Shown here piece after piece: positions 44,974-53,961 of a DNA stretch of 64,000 bases. The stretch is from Sulfurimonadaceae bacterium (GTDB lineage: Bacteria > Campylobacterota > Campylobacteria > Campylobacterales > Sulfurimonadaceae). Below the pieces are notes generated by a model. That model was not told the origin of the DNA and ran no database searches. It saw nothing but the letters and a program-made list of their open reading frames with translations. The position numbers were made by a program, and so were the translations under genes. Position 1 is the stretch's first letter. The number at the start of each line of letters is the position of its first letter. The stretch is taken from contig JADGDM010000002.1 in assembly GCA_016744905.1 (NCBI GenBank), forward strand, positions 62,001 through 126,000, written 5' to 3'.

Positions 44974-47406
44974 CTACGGCAGTGGAGAGTAGTTGTCTAT
45001 GACAAAACTCTTCACTGTTATCTGCGCAAAACCATCACTTGCATTTTGACTTAAAAATGCAAAGTTAAACTTTCCTACATTACTTTTATCCAGTGTTGTG
45101 GCTTGTGTGCCTAACCAGAGAAAGTCGCTGTCTAAACTGAGTACTATGGACACGACTTCATTGTTGGTTGAAGGTAGTGCCGCTTGATTATGCTGACCAC
45201 CATGAACATCTGTTTGACGTAACTGTAATATGGCGTCTGTATTTGAGCTATACGTAATACTTACGACTGTAGAACTGCTCAGATCCACCTTTGGTGTGGC
45301 GAAAGGGTCGTTACTCCCATAAGGATTAATTGGCAGTGACATCTCAAGATACGCACCTCCATAAGGTATATTTCCTTTTAATATCGCTACTTTTTTACCC
45401 TCAACATCAACCAGTGCATCGGTTCCACTACTTGGTGTTAATACAACACCACCATCCCCTGATCCCACAGCCCAATACCGGTAATCTTCGAGCAAAGCAG
45501 TCGTTGGTGTAGTGGTATTCGTCTCTGGCGCGCTGGTATTGTTTTCAACAGGAGGGACATAACTCATATTGTTTTCCAAATTATCATACATGGCGCCCAT
45601 TAAGTCACCATTGTCTGCATCAATTTCCCATGAAAAGAGACCTGCTAAATTGTTTTCACGTACATAATCACCCTTGGCAAAAACGGTACGCACATCGTCA
45701 AATGAGATCAACTGATTACTTGTTTCATTGTAAATATACGAGGCCTGAGCACTCTCATCAAAATAATAAACAAATCCATTTTTACCCTGCAGTGTTACAG
45801 GATCAAAATAGTTTGCCACAAGATCTTTATAGTCATAAATACCCGCTTCCCACGTTCCATCCATAGCGCCACTTCCCGTAAAATAAGTCCCATCAAAAGT
45901 GACATTTTTCCAGCCCCGACCATATTTACTCACGCCGATGACCAGCTTACTGCCTTGAACACCCTGTGTCAACATAGCGTTCACACTTGCTTCAATATTA
46001 TAATCTTCTGTTGGTTCATTGAGTGTCGGATAGAGTCCACTTTGGTGCCCGATAGTCGAGTTCCATGTTCCATAATAATCATAGCTCATCATAAAGATAT
46101 AGTCCAGACTATTTTGCGCCGCATTATAATCCACCTCATCTATCTTTTGACCTATCCCAATAGCAGTAGTAAGCTCATAGCTTCGTCCCGTGACCAGACT
46201 CAACGCATCAAGTCCAGCGCGCAAGTCTGCCATCAAGGCTGTATAGTTCGCCTTGTCTGCACTTGAACCCAGTGCGCTGTTTGCTCCTCCACCGCCAGGA
46301 AATTCCCAGTCAATATCAAGCCCATCAAAAAAGTCATACTGTGTAATAAAAGCGATGGCACTATCAACAAATACCTTTCTCTGCGCGCTACTATCTGCAA
46401 GAGTGAAAAATGGATCAGAGAGTGTCCATCCCCCGATTGACGGTAAAACTTTCAAATGAGGATTGGCTTTTTTAAGCTCGATTAACTGTCCAAAATTCCC
46501 TTTTAAAGTCCCACTGCTTGGATGTGTAGGATAAGTTTTTTCTAAACTCGCAAAATCATCAACGACTATTAATTCGTAGTCGTTTTTGGAAGCACATTTG
46601 GCCGTGATAATATCTTGCACATTTTGTGTTGCGGAGGTGTTATCTCCACACATAGCGATAAATCCATAAAGAAGATGGGTTAACTTTTCTGCGGGGATGT
46701 CATTGACATGATAGTCACGACCGTAAACACTCCACTCCACAAAATAGGTTCCTCGTACATAGTTCTGCGCTATCGTAGTGGTATTGGTTTCTGGAATTGT
46801 CGTATTGTTTTCAGGTGTTGTTGTATTCGTTTCCTCTGGAACTGTGGTATTTGTCTCCTCAGGAACAGTAGTATTACTTTCTGGCGTTGTTGTGTTTGTC
46901 TCTTCTACTACCGTCGTATTGGTTTCGGGTGTGGTGCTATTTATCTCCACATTCTCTTCTACACAAACATTTCCACTGCTGCGCGCTTGGATATACTTAC
47001 TAAAAAAGTTATGCACGTTATATTCAAACTTTCCGCCACTATGATCAACACCCGTACCTTTGATGATCTTTTGCAAAATCAAAATAGAATTTCCACGCTC
47101 TAGATCAAGGTAGTCATCTAAGGCCATTTGATTAAAAGTATTGTTATTCTCTTGAAACTTTAAAGGGGTGAGTGAGCTACTATTATGGCAAGCCACACAG
47201 TTGTCTACGGTATTAAATTGTGTATACACTTCAGTCGAACAGAGATTCTCAATATTGATTACAATGTTATCCACAACAGTCTCATTTGACTCTTGCGTAG
47301 TGTTTGATTCAATGCTTGTATTTGTCTCCTCTAGCGGATCTAAAAACTCTGAACAGCCACTAAAAATTGACCCACCAATAAGCAGTGATACCAATAAATT
47401 TTTCAT
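44974..47406 (-). CDS. GH18 chitinase lipoprotein with N-terminal cytochrome c motif
   Basis: 810 residues from ATG 47406, with lipobox FSGC (Cys at about 18). Residues about 50-140 carry a haem motif NCVACHNSSS and a trailing HSGGKFEYNVHNFF. A linker of about 45 residues made of E-T-N-T-T units follows. Residues about 210-590 form a GH18 chitinase: YGRDYHVNDIPAEKLTHLLYGF, LPSIGGWTLSDPFF, and the active site DGLDIDWEFPG with catalytic Glu368, then MSYDYYGTW. A C-terminal beta-sandwich (about 640-810), probably carbohydrate-binding, follows a second sequon linker. GH18 enzymes cleave chitin by retention. A haem-c domain on such an enzyme is odd. An in-frame TTG at 47418 is an alternative start. 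Confidence 0.87.
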   Translation of the reverse strand: MKNLLVSLLIGGSIFSGCSEFLDPLEETNTSIESNTTQESNETVVDNIVINIENLCSTEVYTQFNTVDNCVACHNSSSLTPLKFQENNNTFNQMALDDYLDLERGNSILILQKIIKGTGVDHSGGKFEYNVHNFFSKYIQARSSGNVCVEENVEINSTTPETNTTVVEETNTTTPESNTTVPEETNTTVPEETNTTTPENNTTIPETNTTTIAQNYVRGTYFVEWSVYGRDYHVNDIPAEKLTHLLYGFIAMCGDNTSATQNVQDIITAKCASKNDYELIVVDDFASLEKTYPTHPSSGTLKGNFGQLIELKKANPHLKVLPSIGGWTLSDPFFTLADSSAQRKVFVDSAIAFITQYDFFDGLDIDWEFPGGGGANSALGSSADKANYTALMADLRAGLDALSLVTGRSYELTTAIGIGQKIDEVDYNAAQNSLDYIFMMSYDYYGTWNSTIGHQSGLYPTLNEPTEDYNIEASVNAMLTQGVQGSKLVIGVSKYGRGWKNVTFDGTYFTGSGAMDGTWEAGIYDYKDLVANYFDPVTLQGKNGFVYYFDESAQASYIYNETSNQLISFDDVRTVFAKGDYVRENNLAGLFSWEIDADNGDLMGAMYDNLENNMSYVPPVENNTSAPETNTTTPTTALLEDYRYWAVGSGDGGVVLTPSSGTDALVDVEGKKVAILKGNIPYGGAYLEMSLPINPYGSNDPFATPKVDLSSSTVVSITYSSNTDAILQLRQTDVHGGQHNQAALPSTNNEVVSIVLSLDSDFLWLGTQATTLDKSNVGKFNFAFLSQNASDGFAQITVKSFVIDNYSPLP
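46777..46958 (-). repeat. Tandem coding repeat of ETNTT-type units in the chitinase linker
   Basis: About seven imperfect units of 24-30 bases encoding E-T-N-T-T or close variants (ESNTT, ENNTT) separated by one to four residues such as P, VPE or VVE. Each unit matches the D/E-X-N-X-S/T acceptor motif. Synonymous differences between units argue for selected protein sequence rather than very recent slippage. Confidence 0.8.
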
Positions 47407-47407
47407 C

Positions 47408-48694
47408 TTAAACGCCAAGCAGACCGCTCAACGCGCCAGTCTTCCCAAAGTGATAACCATACTTATCAATATCCATCCCTGCAAACTGTGCCGCAGATAC
47501 CAATAATTGCTCATGAGAGGTATCTGAATACGTTAATATACGCCCACCTTGTCCACCGCCTGCAACAATAAATGGCATATCATCTCCACCATGACCATTA
47601 GAATGTGAAACATCACTTCCAAAAACAATCATCGTATTATCAAGAAGGGTTCCCTCCTCCACGGTAATAGTTTTCAGCTTATTTATCAGATCTTTCAACT
47701 GTTCAGCGTACCAATTTCTGTGTGCATTAAAATCAGCACCCCAAGCGTGAGACGCAGCGTGACCTTGAGAATTTGCACCAATCCATGGCATCGGCATCTC
47801 CGAGGTGTTGTGTGAATAGTTTAAAGTCACACTTCTCGTCTTTCCTGTTGCTAAGGCTGCTACGGCGATGTCATTGTTTAGTGAACTTACATCTGGGATA
47901 TTTGCTAAGTCTGTGACTGAACCTAATGATTGTAGCTTAGCGATGTCAACTATCGTTGTCGGGTCAATTGCCCCTTCGATATTTGACTGAGAGAGTGTTA
48001 AATTGATACGTGACTTAAGATCTGTAATCGCATCAAGGTTTTGCTCCAGTTTTGATTGCTCGATAAGACCCAGTGCTGATTTCATATCATTAAGTTCTGA
48101 CTGAACATGTTCTAAGGCTTTTAAACGTCTTTGTGTGGCTAAATCTACACTATTGGTACTGCTACTACTTGACCCTATATCTCCAAAAAGAGAGCTGTAA
48201 CTGATAGAAGGATTGTCCTCCGGTAAGATGGGTGAGCTCCAAGATGATGCGTTTTTATATGTGGTACTAAATGGAAAGTTTTGGAAGTTATGGCGCATCC
48301 CCAAAAGAAGATACGGGTGGGTAATACTTATATCTGCGGCTTGTGCAAAACTACCAATAGCCACATTGATGGAGGTAGTATCAAAGTTGGTCAGTAAGGT
48401 TTTGGTTCCTCCATCATGGTTGGTTCCACTCTCAAAAGGAGAGTTTTTAAGATCAACGCCTCTTAAAAAAGTACAATGCTGTTTAACAGATTCTAAAGAG
48501 CTGTTCTGCGCACCTAAGGTAAGGTCAGACGCCGGATGCCACTGTGAAGGGTCAATCCCATCAGGCATGTGAATAAAAATCACATTTTTAGCGGGGTTTT
48601 GCGCTGCATTTAGGATACTTGGAAAACTCAAGGCCAGAGGCAGTGCCGCTGAACCGCTTAATATATTTTGTAAAAAATTTCTTCTATTCATCAT
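47408..48694 (-). CDS. Tat-exported DUF1552-family protein
   Basis: About 428 residues. MNRRNFLQNILSGSAALPLAL is a twin-arginine signal. The mature part shows DUF1552 features: NVIFIHMPDGIDPSQWHP, FLRGVDLKNSPFESGTNHDGGTKTLLT, LNYSHNTSEMPMPWIG and TMIVFGSDVSHSNGHGGDDMPFIVAGG. This family normally pairs with DUF1592/1588/1585 cytochromes, as here with the gene upstream. Two ATGs follow a GTG; 48694 has GGAG 6 bases upstream. Its stop is two bases from the chitinase ATG, so the three genes form one operon. Confidence 0.85.
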   Translation of the reverse strand: MMNRRNFLQNILSGSAALPLALSFPSILNAAQNPAKNVIFIHMPDGIDPSQWHPASDLTLGAQNSSLESVKQHCTFLRGVDLKNSPFESGTNHDGGTKTLLTNFDTTSINVAIGSFAQAADISITHPYLLLGMRHNFQNFPFSTTYKNASSWSSPILPEDNPSISYSSLFGDIGSSSSSTNSVDLATQRRLKALEHVQSELNDMKSALGLIEQSKLEQNLDAITDLKSRINLTLSQSNIEGAIDPTTIVDIAKLQSLGSVTDLANIPDVSSLNNDIAVAALATGKTRSVTLNYSHNTSEMPMPWIGANSQGHAASHAWGADFNAHRNWYAEQLKDLINKLKTITVEEGTLLDNTMIVFGSDVSHSNGHGGDDMPFIVAGGGQGGRILTYSDTSHEQLLVSAAQFAGMDIDKYGYHFGKTGALSGLLGV

Positions 48695-48705
48695 CACAAA
48701 CTCCT

Positions 48706-51700
48706 CTAGTTTTCTCTATGCGTAAACGCATTTAGTTGTGTCATCTCTATCATCAGTGTTTTAATATTACCACCACTCTCAACAAAACGTGCCTTTAAAT
48801 TATCCAGTGAACAACTGTCCATATCCGCTTCCATATAGCCCTTAGAAAATCTAAAATATTGTGTGGCGTAACACTCTTTTGTCTGCTGTTGTGTCGCCAA
48901 TGTTTCAATCAAATCATCACGTGAACTATAAGGGATCTCCGCCCCATCAAATCTGCTTTTAATTCCCTCTAGAACACCTGCTGTTGTGATGTCCAAAAAC
49001 AGTGGACTCTGCTCAGTCCCTTTCATCTCTTTTTCACGGTAACGACCATCACCCTCATAGTTTTCAAAGGCATATCCGATATCATTAAAACTCATATGAC
49101 ACGCATAACAACGTGATGGACTGGTGTGGACATCAAAAAGTTCTCTTGTTGTAACCGTCTCATCTGGCTCAGGAGGAGAGGTATTTACAGCCTCGGTTGA
49201 CACTGGCGCAAATGGTAGGTCATGACATAAAATCTCACGTCTGATAAATGAACCACGACTCAGCGCGCCAGACTCATCAAACTGACCATGTGAAGCTAAA
49301 AATGCCCCTGTTCTTAAAAGACCCCCACGGCTGGTCGTTCCAAATTCTGTTCTTTTACTCTGTTTTTGCATCGCTGAACCACTTAAACTTGTGTCTAAAG
49401 AGTAGAAAGTTGAGAGTGTATCATTGGCAAAAAAGTACTCAGCGTCCATCATTTCTGAGAAAGTGCCACTGCCTTCATATACGGCGTACTTAACAATCTG
49501 TGCAAACTCCGCAGCAAGTGAAGACTTCACGCCTAGCGCGTTAAACTCTGCAGAAGATTTAGGGCCAATAGCGTCTTCTTCAGTATGTAACCACAGTCCA
49601 CTAAATCGTGCAATCTGATCTTTGGCCGCTGATGTCTCTACCATCCGTGTTGCTTGCGCTTTTATCTGAGCAGCCGTATGTAAACTGCCTGCATCTGCTA
49701 GGTCAAACAACTCTTGGTCTGGCATACTTCCCCAAAGAAGATAAGAGAGTGCCGAAGCCACCTCATAATCATTTAATAGCGCATAGCCAAAACCTGTATC
49801 ACTACCGACTTCTGAACGATATAAAAAGTTTGGAGAGATTAAAATAGTTGTAAAATAATCTTTTAAGCCCTCTGTGGTTGTATCTGCCGTTTTAATCATG
49901 CTGCTTAGAGTACTCAAATCAGCACCAGAAACTGCTTTTCTATAAACTTTCTTTGTAAAATCTGCCACAAAATTATCTACACAAGCATCTTCATTTGATG
50001 GCAAAGCACGTAAGGCAGGTGACGCTGAACTGCAGGTTCCTTGAAGTGTCCATGTATTTTCATACGCAGAACCAACACCCAACTCCCAAGCAGCCAAACC
50101 AGCAGCTGAATCATCTGAACACCAAGTATTATAGATACATTGATACTCTTTACCATTATAAGAGACCACATCATTGGCTGCGTACGTTGAACCAGCGACA
50201 TACGCTGGCGCGCTACAAGTAGTCGTTCCTGAACCAACATCAACGCTACTGTTGTCTTCTACTAAACCACAGCTATAAACCGTGTCTAAATGCTCATCAA
50301 CCACCAAGTCAGAAATCGCTATCGCCACATTCAAATAACTCTCCATCTTAGAAGCATTGGCAATACTGGCATCAACCGAGTTTTTATAGTTTGAAAAAAC
50401 CTTATCTGATGGCAATGCATCTGTGGCGCTTGAACTAAATCCAAAAAGATCTTTTAGCGTGTTTGTATATTCTTGTCTGTCTAATAGTCTGAGGTATTTT
50501 GGAGAAACACTACTGCTGTCATCACACAGTGTTGCATTCTCTTCTTGTTGATATGGGTTGTCAAAGTTTTCTACTGCATACGTATAGATAGCATCTGAAC
50601 ACTCTTGATCACACGCCGATGCATTATACGTTGGCATAGAGTCTGCGATATATTTGACCAAAATCTCTTTTGAACTCACTTTTGAGAAAAAGTCAGGATT
50701 TCCATCAACTCCGATACCATCTGACCCATGACAAAATGCACACTGCGCGCTGTAAAGTTTGGCACCATCAAGAACAACAGTAGTATTGGTCTCAGTCCCA
50801 GTAGAGGTGTTTGTCTCAGGAATCGTTGTTCCACCTGAACCATCAACCACAGGACGTTCAAAATTACTCTCTGCATACGCTGCAATTTTGTCCGAACACT
50901 CTTGATCACAACTTCCATGATCAAGTGGAGGCATGGTATCTCTAATTTTACTTGCCAACAGTGCAGTTGAATCAAATTCACTATCAAGTACAAAATAAGC
51001 ACCGCCAAGTCCGCCTTCACCATTGCTTCCATGACAGTGCGCACACTTTTGTCCATAATGTTCTGCTCCACTTAAACTGATAAGCGTTTCATTATTTTCG
51101 TCAGTCTCATTATTTTCAATTGATGTAGTTGTATTGGTCTCCACATCTGTATTGTTTAGAGTTACATTTGGAAAGTTTTCCAAAGCGTAATCATATATCG
51201 CTTCTGAACAGGCATCATCACAGCTACTTGCACTGTTTGGAGGCATCGTTTCACTCACATACGCAACTAAAGAACGATGTGTCGGGTAGTCACTGTCTTC
51301 TTTAAAATAATCTCCTGCAAAAGAGAGTCCCTCTGTTCCATTGGCACCATGACACGACGCACATTGTTGCGCATAAAGTTCAGCTCCATCTAAAGTACTG
51401 TTTTCCTCTGGAGTCTCAATATTCTGTGAACTGTCAAAAACACCTGCTGTGCTACAACTCTCAGGATGAGCATATATATCAACAAATTTAACAAAAAACT
51501 CTAAGATCTCAGCTTCTGCTTTTCCTCCACCATGAGGCATTAAATTATCAGCATCAATTTTAGCAAGCAATCTATCGCTGTCTGATTTGGTTCTAAAATA
51601 ACTTGATAGTGATATATAGTTAAAGCCACTATCATTGAAGCGTAAATCAAATGAAGTAAATCCATCACTCTCTTCGTTATGACAAACCACACAGTTATTG

Positions 51701-51858
51701 ATTAAGTCTGATGAGGCTAGAAAATCCTCCGCACACTGATTACTGGCACGTGTAAAAGTACCCTCTGTTGTATCCACTTTTACTTCTGGTTCAATATCTT
51801 CTGAACATGCTGTAAAAAAAAGCAGTGTAAATAGTAGAATCATAAATAAGTTTTTCAT
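48706..51858 (-). CDS. Multi-haem DUF1592/1588/1585-type lipoprotein with embedded chitin-binding domain
   Basis: 1050 residues with lipobox FFTAC (Cys at about 18). Four N-terminal c-type haem motifs: CVVCHN, CASCHG, CAHCHG and CAFCHG, the last three in repeated c-domains separated by sequon-rich linkers. From about residue 440 the DUF1587-like start (KYLRLLDRQEYTNTLKDLFGF) is interrupted by a CBM5/12-like chitin-binding segment (about 550-620: YVAGSTYAANDVVSYNGKEY, then W and Cys residues), then DUF1595/1592/1588/1585-type regions: FVADFTKKVYRKAV, GLLRTGAFLASHG, CYACHMSFNDIGYAFENYEG (a fifth C-x2-C-H) and CYATQYFRFSKGY. It probably transfers electrons during oxidation of a polymer at the surface. 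Confidence 0.85.
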   Translation of the reverse strand: MKNLFMILLFTLLFFTACSEDIEPEVKVDTTEGTFTRASNQCAEDFLASSDLINNCVVCHNEESDGFTSFDLRFNDSGFNYISLSSYFRTKSDSDRLLAKIDADNLMPHGGGKAEAEILEFFVKFVDIYAHPESCSTAGVFDSSQNIETPEENSTLDGAELYAQQCASCHGANGTEGLSFAGDYFKEDSDYPTHRSLVAYVSETMPPNSASSCDDACSEAIYDYALENFPNVTLNNTDVETNTTTSIENNETDENNETLISLSGAEHYGQKCAHCHGSNGEGGLGGAYFVLDSEFDSTALLASKIRDTMPPLDHGSCDQECSDKIAAYAESNFERPVVDGSGGTTIPETNTSTGTETNTTVVLDGAKLYSAQCAFCHGSDGIGVDGNPDFFSKVSSKEILVKYIADSMPTYNASACDQECSDAIYTYAVENFDNPYQQEENATLCDDSSSVSPKYLRLLDRQEYTNTLKDLFGFSSSATDALPSDKVFSNYKNSVDASIANASKMESYLNVAIAISDLVVDEHLDTVYSCGLVEDNSSVDVGSGTTTCSAPAYVAGSTYAANDVVSYNGKEYQCIYNTWCSDDSAAGLAAWELGVGSAYENTWTLQGTCSSASPALRALPSNEDACVDNFVADFTKKVYRKAVSGADLSTLSSMIKTADTTTEGLKDYFTTILISPNFLYRSEVGSDTGFGYALLNDYEVASALSYLLWGSMPDQELFDLADAGSLHTAAQIKAQATRMVETSAAKDQIARFSGLWLHTEEDAIGPKSSAEFNALGVKSSLAAEFAQIVKYAVYEGSGTFSEMMDAEYFFANDTLSTFYSLDTSLSGSAMQKQSKRTEFGTTSRGGLLRTGAFLASHGQFDESGALSRGSFIRREILCHDLPFAPVSTEAVNTSPPEPDETVTTRELFDVHTSPSRCYACHMSFNDIGYAFENYEGDGRYREKEMKGTEQSPLFLDITTAGVLEGIKSRFDGAEIPYSSRDDLIETLATQQQTKECYATQYFRFSKGYMEADMDSCSLDNLKARFVESGGNIKTLMIEMTQLNAFTHREN

Positions 51859-52069
51859 ATAATACCCTTTGAAATATTAGAGATAATTTTATAACTATTT
51901 CTTATTTTATAAAAATCGTAGTCGAACTAATTTTATACTCTAAGAATGTATCAAGAAAAAATTATAGTCTTGCTATATGAAGATTTGATGAAGAATATAT
52001 AAGTGGGCATAAGTAAGAGAGTATAAATAATTTGATATACTCACATTAATAATAAATATAGGATTTTAT

Positions 52070-52291
52070 ATGGTACGTATCGAATTTTTAGGACCAATCC
52101 AAAAAGATGCTCAAGAGATGAATGCAACTAACTTAAGCGAAGTAGCTACTGAACTTAGTAAAGACCCTGTTGTTAAAGAGTGGTTAGAGAGTTGCGCTGT
52201 TGCGGTTAATGACACACTGGTTAGCTCACTTTCACATCCCCTTAAAGATGGTGATAAAATCTCTTTACTTCCTCCTGTATGTGGTGGATAA
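52070..52291 (+). CDS. moaD: Molybdopterin synthase small subunit MoaD
   Basis: 73 residues with a ubiquitin-like fold pattern (VRIEFLGPIQ, AVAVNDTLV, LKDGDKISLLPPVCGG). The terminal Gly-Gly is the site that becomes thiocarboxylated and donates sulfur to precursor Z. First gene of moaD-moaE-moeA; moaE starts within a few bases of its stop. Confidence 0.93.
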   Translation: MVRIEFLGPIQKDAQEMNATNLSEVATELSKDPVVKEWLESCAVAVNDTLVSSLSHPLKDGDKISLLPPVCGG

Positions 52292-52294
52292 TTG

Positions 52295-52744
52295 ATGTTA
52301 GAAATTCATGATGGCGCGCTAAATGTTCCCGAGATTCTTGAACGTTGGTATGTTCAAGAAGAGAAAAGTAATTATGGGGCCTATATCCCTTTTATAGGTA
52401 CGGTTAGAAGTGAAGACGAGATCAGTGGTCTGAGTTTTGATATCTATGAACCAATACTCGAATCATGGTTTAAAGCCTGGCAAGAGCGCGCAAAAGAACG
52501 CGGTGCAGTTGTTAAAATGGCGCACTCCAAGGGTGATGTTTTACTTCATGAGTCTTCTTATATTGCCGCTGTATTTTCACGTAAACGTCGTGTTGCGCTC
52601 GAGATGATTGATGAGTTTGTTGAAGACTTCAAAGCCAGCGCGCCGATATGGAAATACGATCTCCTTGATGGTGCACGTATCTATGCAAAAGACCGTTCCA
52701 CTGCCATCAATGGTGCTGGACTATTATCACAAGGAAATTCATGA
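52295..52744 (+). CDS. moaE: Molybdopterin synthase large subunit MoaE
   Basis: 149 residues. It binds precursor Z and inserts two sulfurs from MoaD to form molybdopterin. Features: GAYIPFIGTVRSEDE near residue 30, a KMAHSKGDV...HESSYIAAVFSRKRRVALEMIDEFVEDFKASAPIWKYD core with catalytic-region lysines. ATG at 52295 is preferred over the adjacent TTG because GGTGG is 7 bases before it. The stop overlaps the moeA ATG. Confidence 0.92.
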   Translation: MLEIHDGALNVPEILERWYVQEEKSNYGAYIPFIGTVRSEDEISGLSFDIYEPILESWFKAWQERAKERGAVVKMAHSKGDVLLHESSYIAAVFSRKRRVALEMIDEFVEDFKASAPIWKYDLLDGARIYAKDRSTAINGAGLLSQGNS

Positions 52745-53955
52745 GTTTTTTATCTTTTCAGAGTTCACAAAATATGTTAGAACTTTTAAATACAGGCGAA
52801 ATTAAAAGTGAAAATGTCTTTTTAAATGATGCGCTGGGTCGTATCCTTGCTTGTGATATTATCGCCCAACATGCTTCTCCAGAGTTTCCAACTGCTGCTA
52901 TGGATGGTTACGCCATCAAACACACCAACCAAGAAGATGGTCGTATCGAAATTCTCAGTGCTGATAATCCAGCAGGTGGAATTAATGATGGCTTGGTTAC
53001 TTCAGGGGTCTGTATCAAAACATTTACCGGTGCAGCGATGCCAGAGGGTGCAGACACTCTAATCAACATCGAAAACGTCACGGTTGATGAAAATGATATC
53101 ATCATCAATGAAAGTGTTTCTTTTGGCTTTAGTGTACGTCCTGTCGGAGAGAGTTACAATGCAGGAGATATCCTCATTAAAAAAGGCTCGCAGATTGGCT
53201 TTGCAGAGATCGGTGTTTTAGCAGGTCTAAATAAGGTTATGATTTCTGTCGCGCAACGTCCACGTGTCAGTATCATCGCAACGGGTAGTGAGATTTTAGA
53301 TTTAGGTGAAGAGGCAACAACGGCTTCACAGATCAGAAGTTCAAACAACTACACCCTTCAAGCATTGGCGCATCAAGCAGGTGCAAGTTCGGTTCAAATG
53401 GGTATCACTAAAGATGACAAGGCAAGTATCACTAAGACTTTTGAGATGGCACTTGCCAGTTCGGATATCATCGTAAGTACGGGTGGTGTAAGTGTGGGAG
53501 ATTATGACTTTGTTAAAGACATCATCCCACGTTTAGGTGCGGAAGTCATCTACAAAGGGGTGAAAATCAAGCCAGGTCAGCACATCATGGTAGCGCGCTT
53601 AGGTGAGAAGTTCATCATCGCCCTTCCTGGTTTTGCTTACTCCTCAACCGTCACTTTTATTCTCTATGTTCTTCCTCTTATCGCTAAGATGTTAGGAAAA
53701 GAGAAGGCTTATAGCACAGTAGAAGCCACACTCAAAGAGGGCTTTGCCAAACGTTCTAAAAAAAGTGAATTTACAGCCTGTAATATTGCTTTAGAAGATG
53801 GCAGATACATGGTTGATTTTGAAGGTAAAAAAGTGGGAAGCAGTGCTATCTTAACCAATATGCTTGGAAATACTGCGCTGATGATAACAGGTGAAGATGA
53901 TGGTAACCTTGAAGAAGGTACTCAGGTTAATGTAATTTTATTAGACACTTTTTAG
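52741..53955 (+). CDS. moeA: Molybdopterin molybdenumtransferase MoeA
   Basis: 404 residues. MoeA inserts molybdate into adenylylated molybdopterin. Signatures: PEFPTAAMDGYAIK (about 50-62), TGAAMPEGADTLINIE, RPVGESYNAGD, ATGSEILDLGE, STGGVSVGDYDFVKDI and KIKPGQHIMVARL, with ALPGFAYSS in place of the common LPGNPVS loop. It overlaps moaE by four bases (ATGA). Molybdoenzymes served are outside the window. Confidence 0.93.
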   Translation: MSFLSFQSSQNMLELLNTGEIKSENVFLNDALGRILACDIIAQHASPEFPTAAMDGYAIKHTNQEDGRIEILSADNPAGGINDGLVTSGVCIKTFTGAAMPEGADTLINIENVTVDENDIIINESVSFGFSVRPVGESYNAGDILIKKGSQIGFAEIGVLAGLNKVMISVAQRPRVSIIATGSEILDLGEEATTASQIRSSNNYTLQALAHQAGASSVQMGITKDDKASITKTFEMALASSDIIVSTGGVSVGDYDFVKDIIPRLGAEVIYKGVKIKPGQHIMVARLGEKFIIALPGFAYSSTVTFILYVLPLIAKMLGKEKAYSTVEATLKEGFAKRSKKSEFTACNIALEDGRYMVDFEGKKVGSSAILTNMLGNTALMITGEDDGNLEEGTQVNVILLDTF

Positions 53956-53961
53956 GCACCA

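Noticed and set aside
46777-46958. CRISPR-like or intergenic repeat array
   Set aside because: Units are within an open reading frame, vary synonymously and have no unique spacers.
46708-47103. Plus-strand frames of 88-131 codons opposite the chitinase linker, rich in Val/Phe/Ser
   Set aside because: They are the antisense reading of the tandem ETNTT-coding repeat and have no start signal or independent support.
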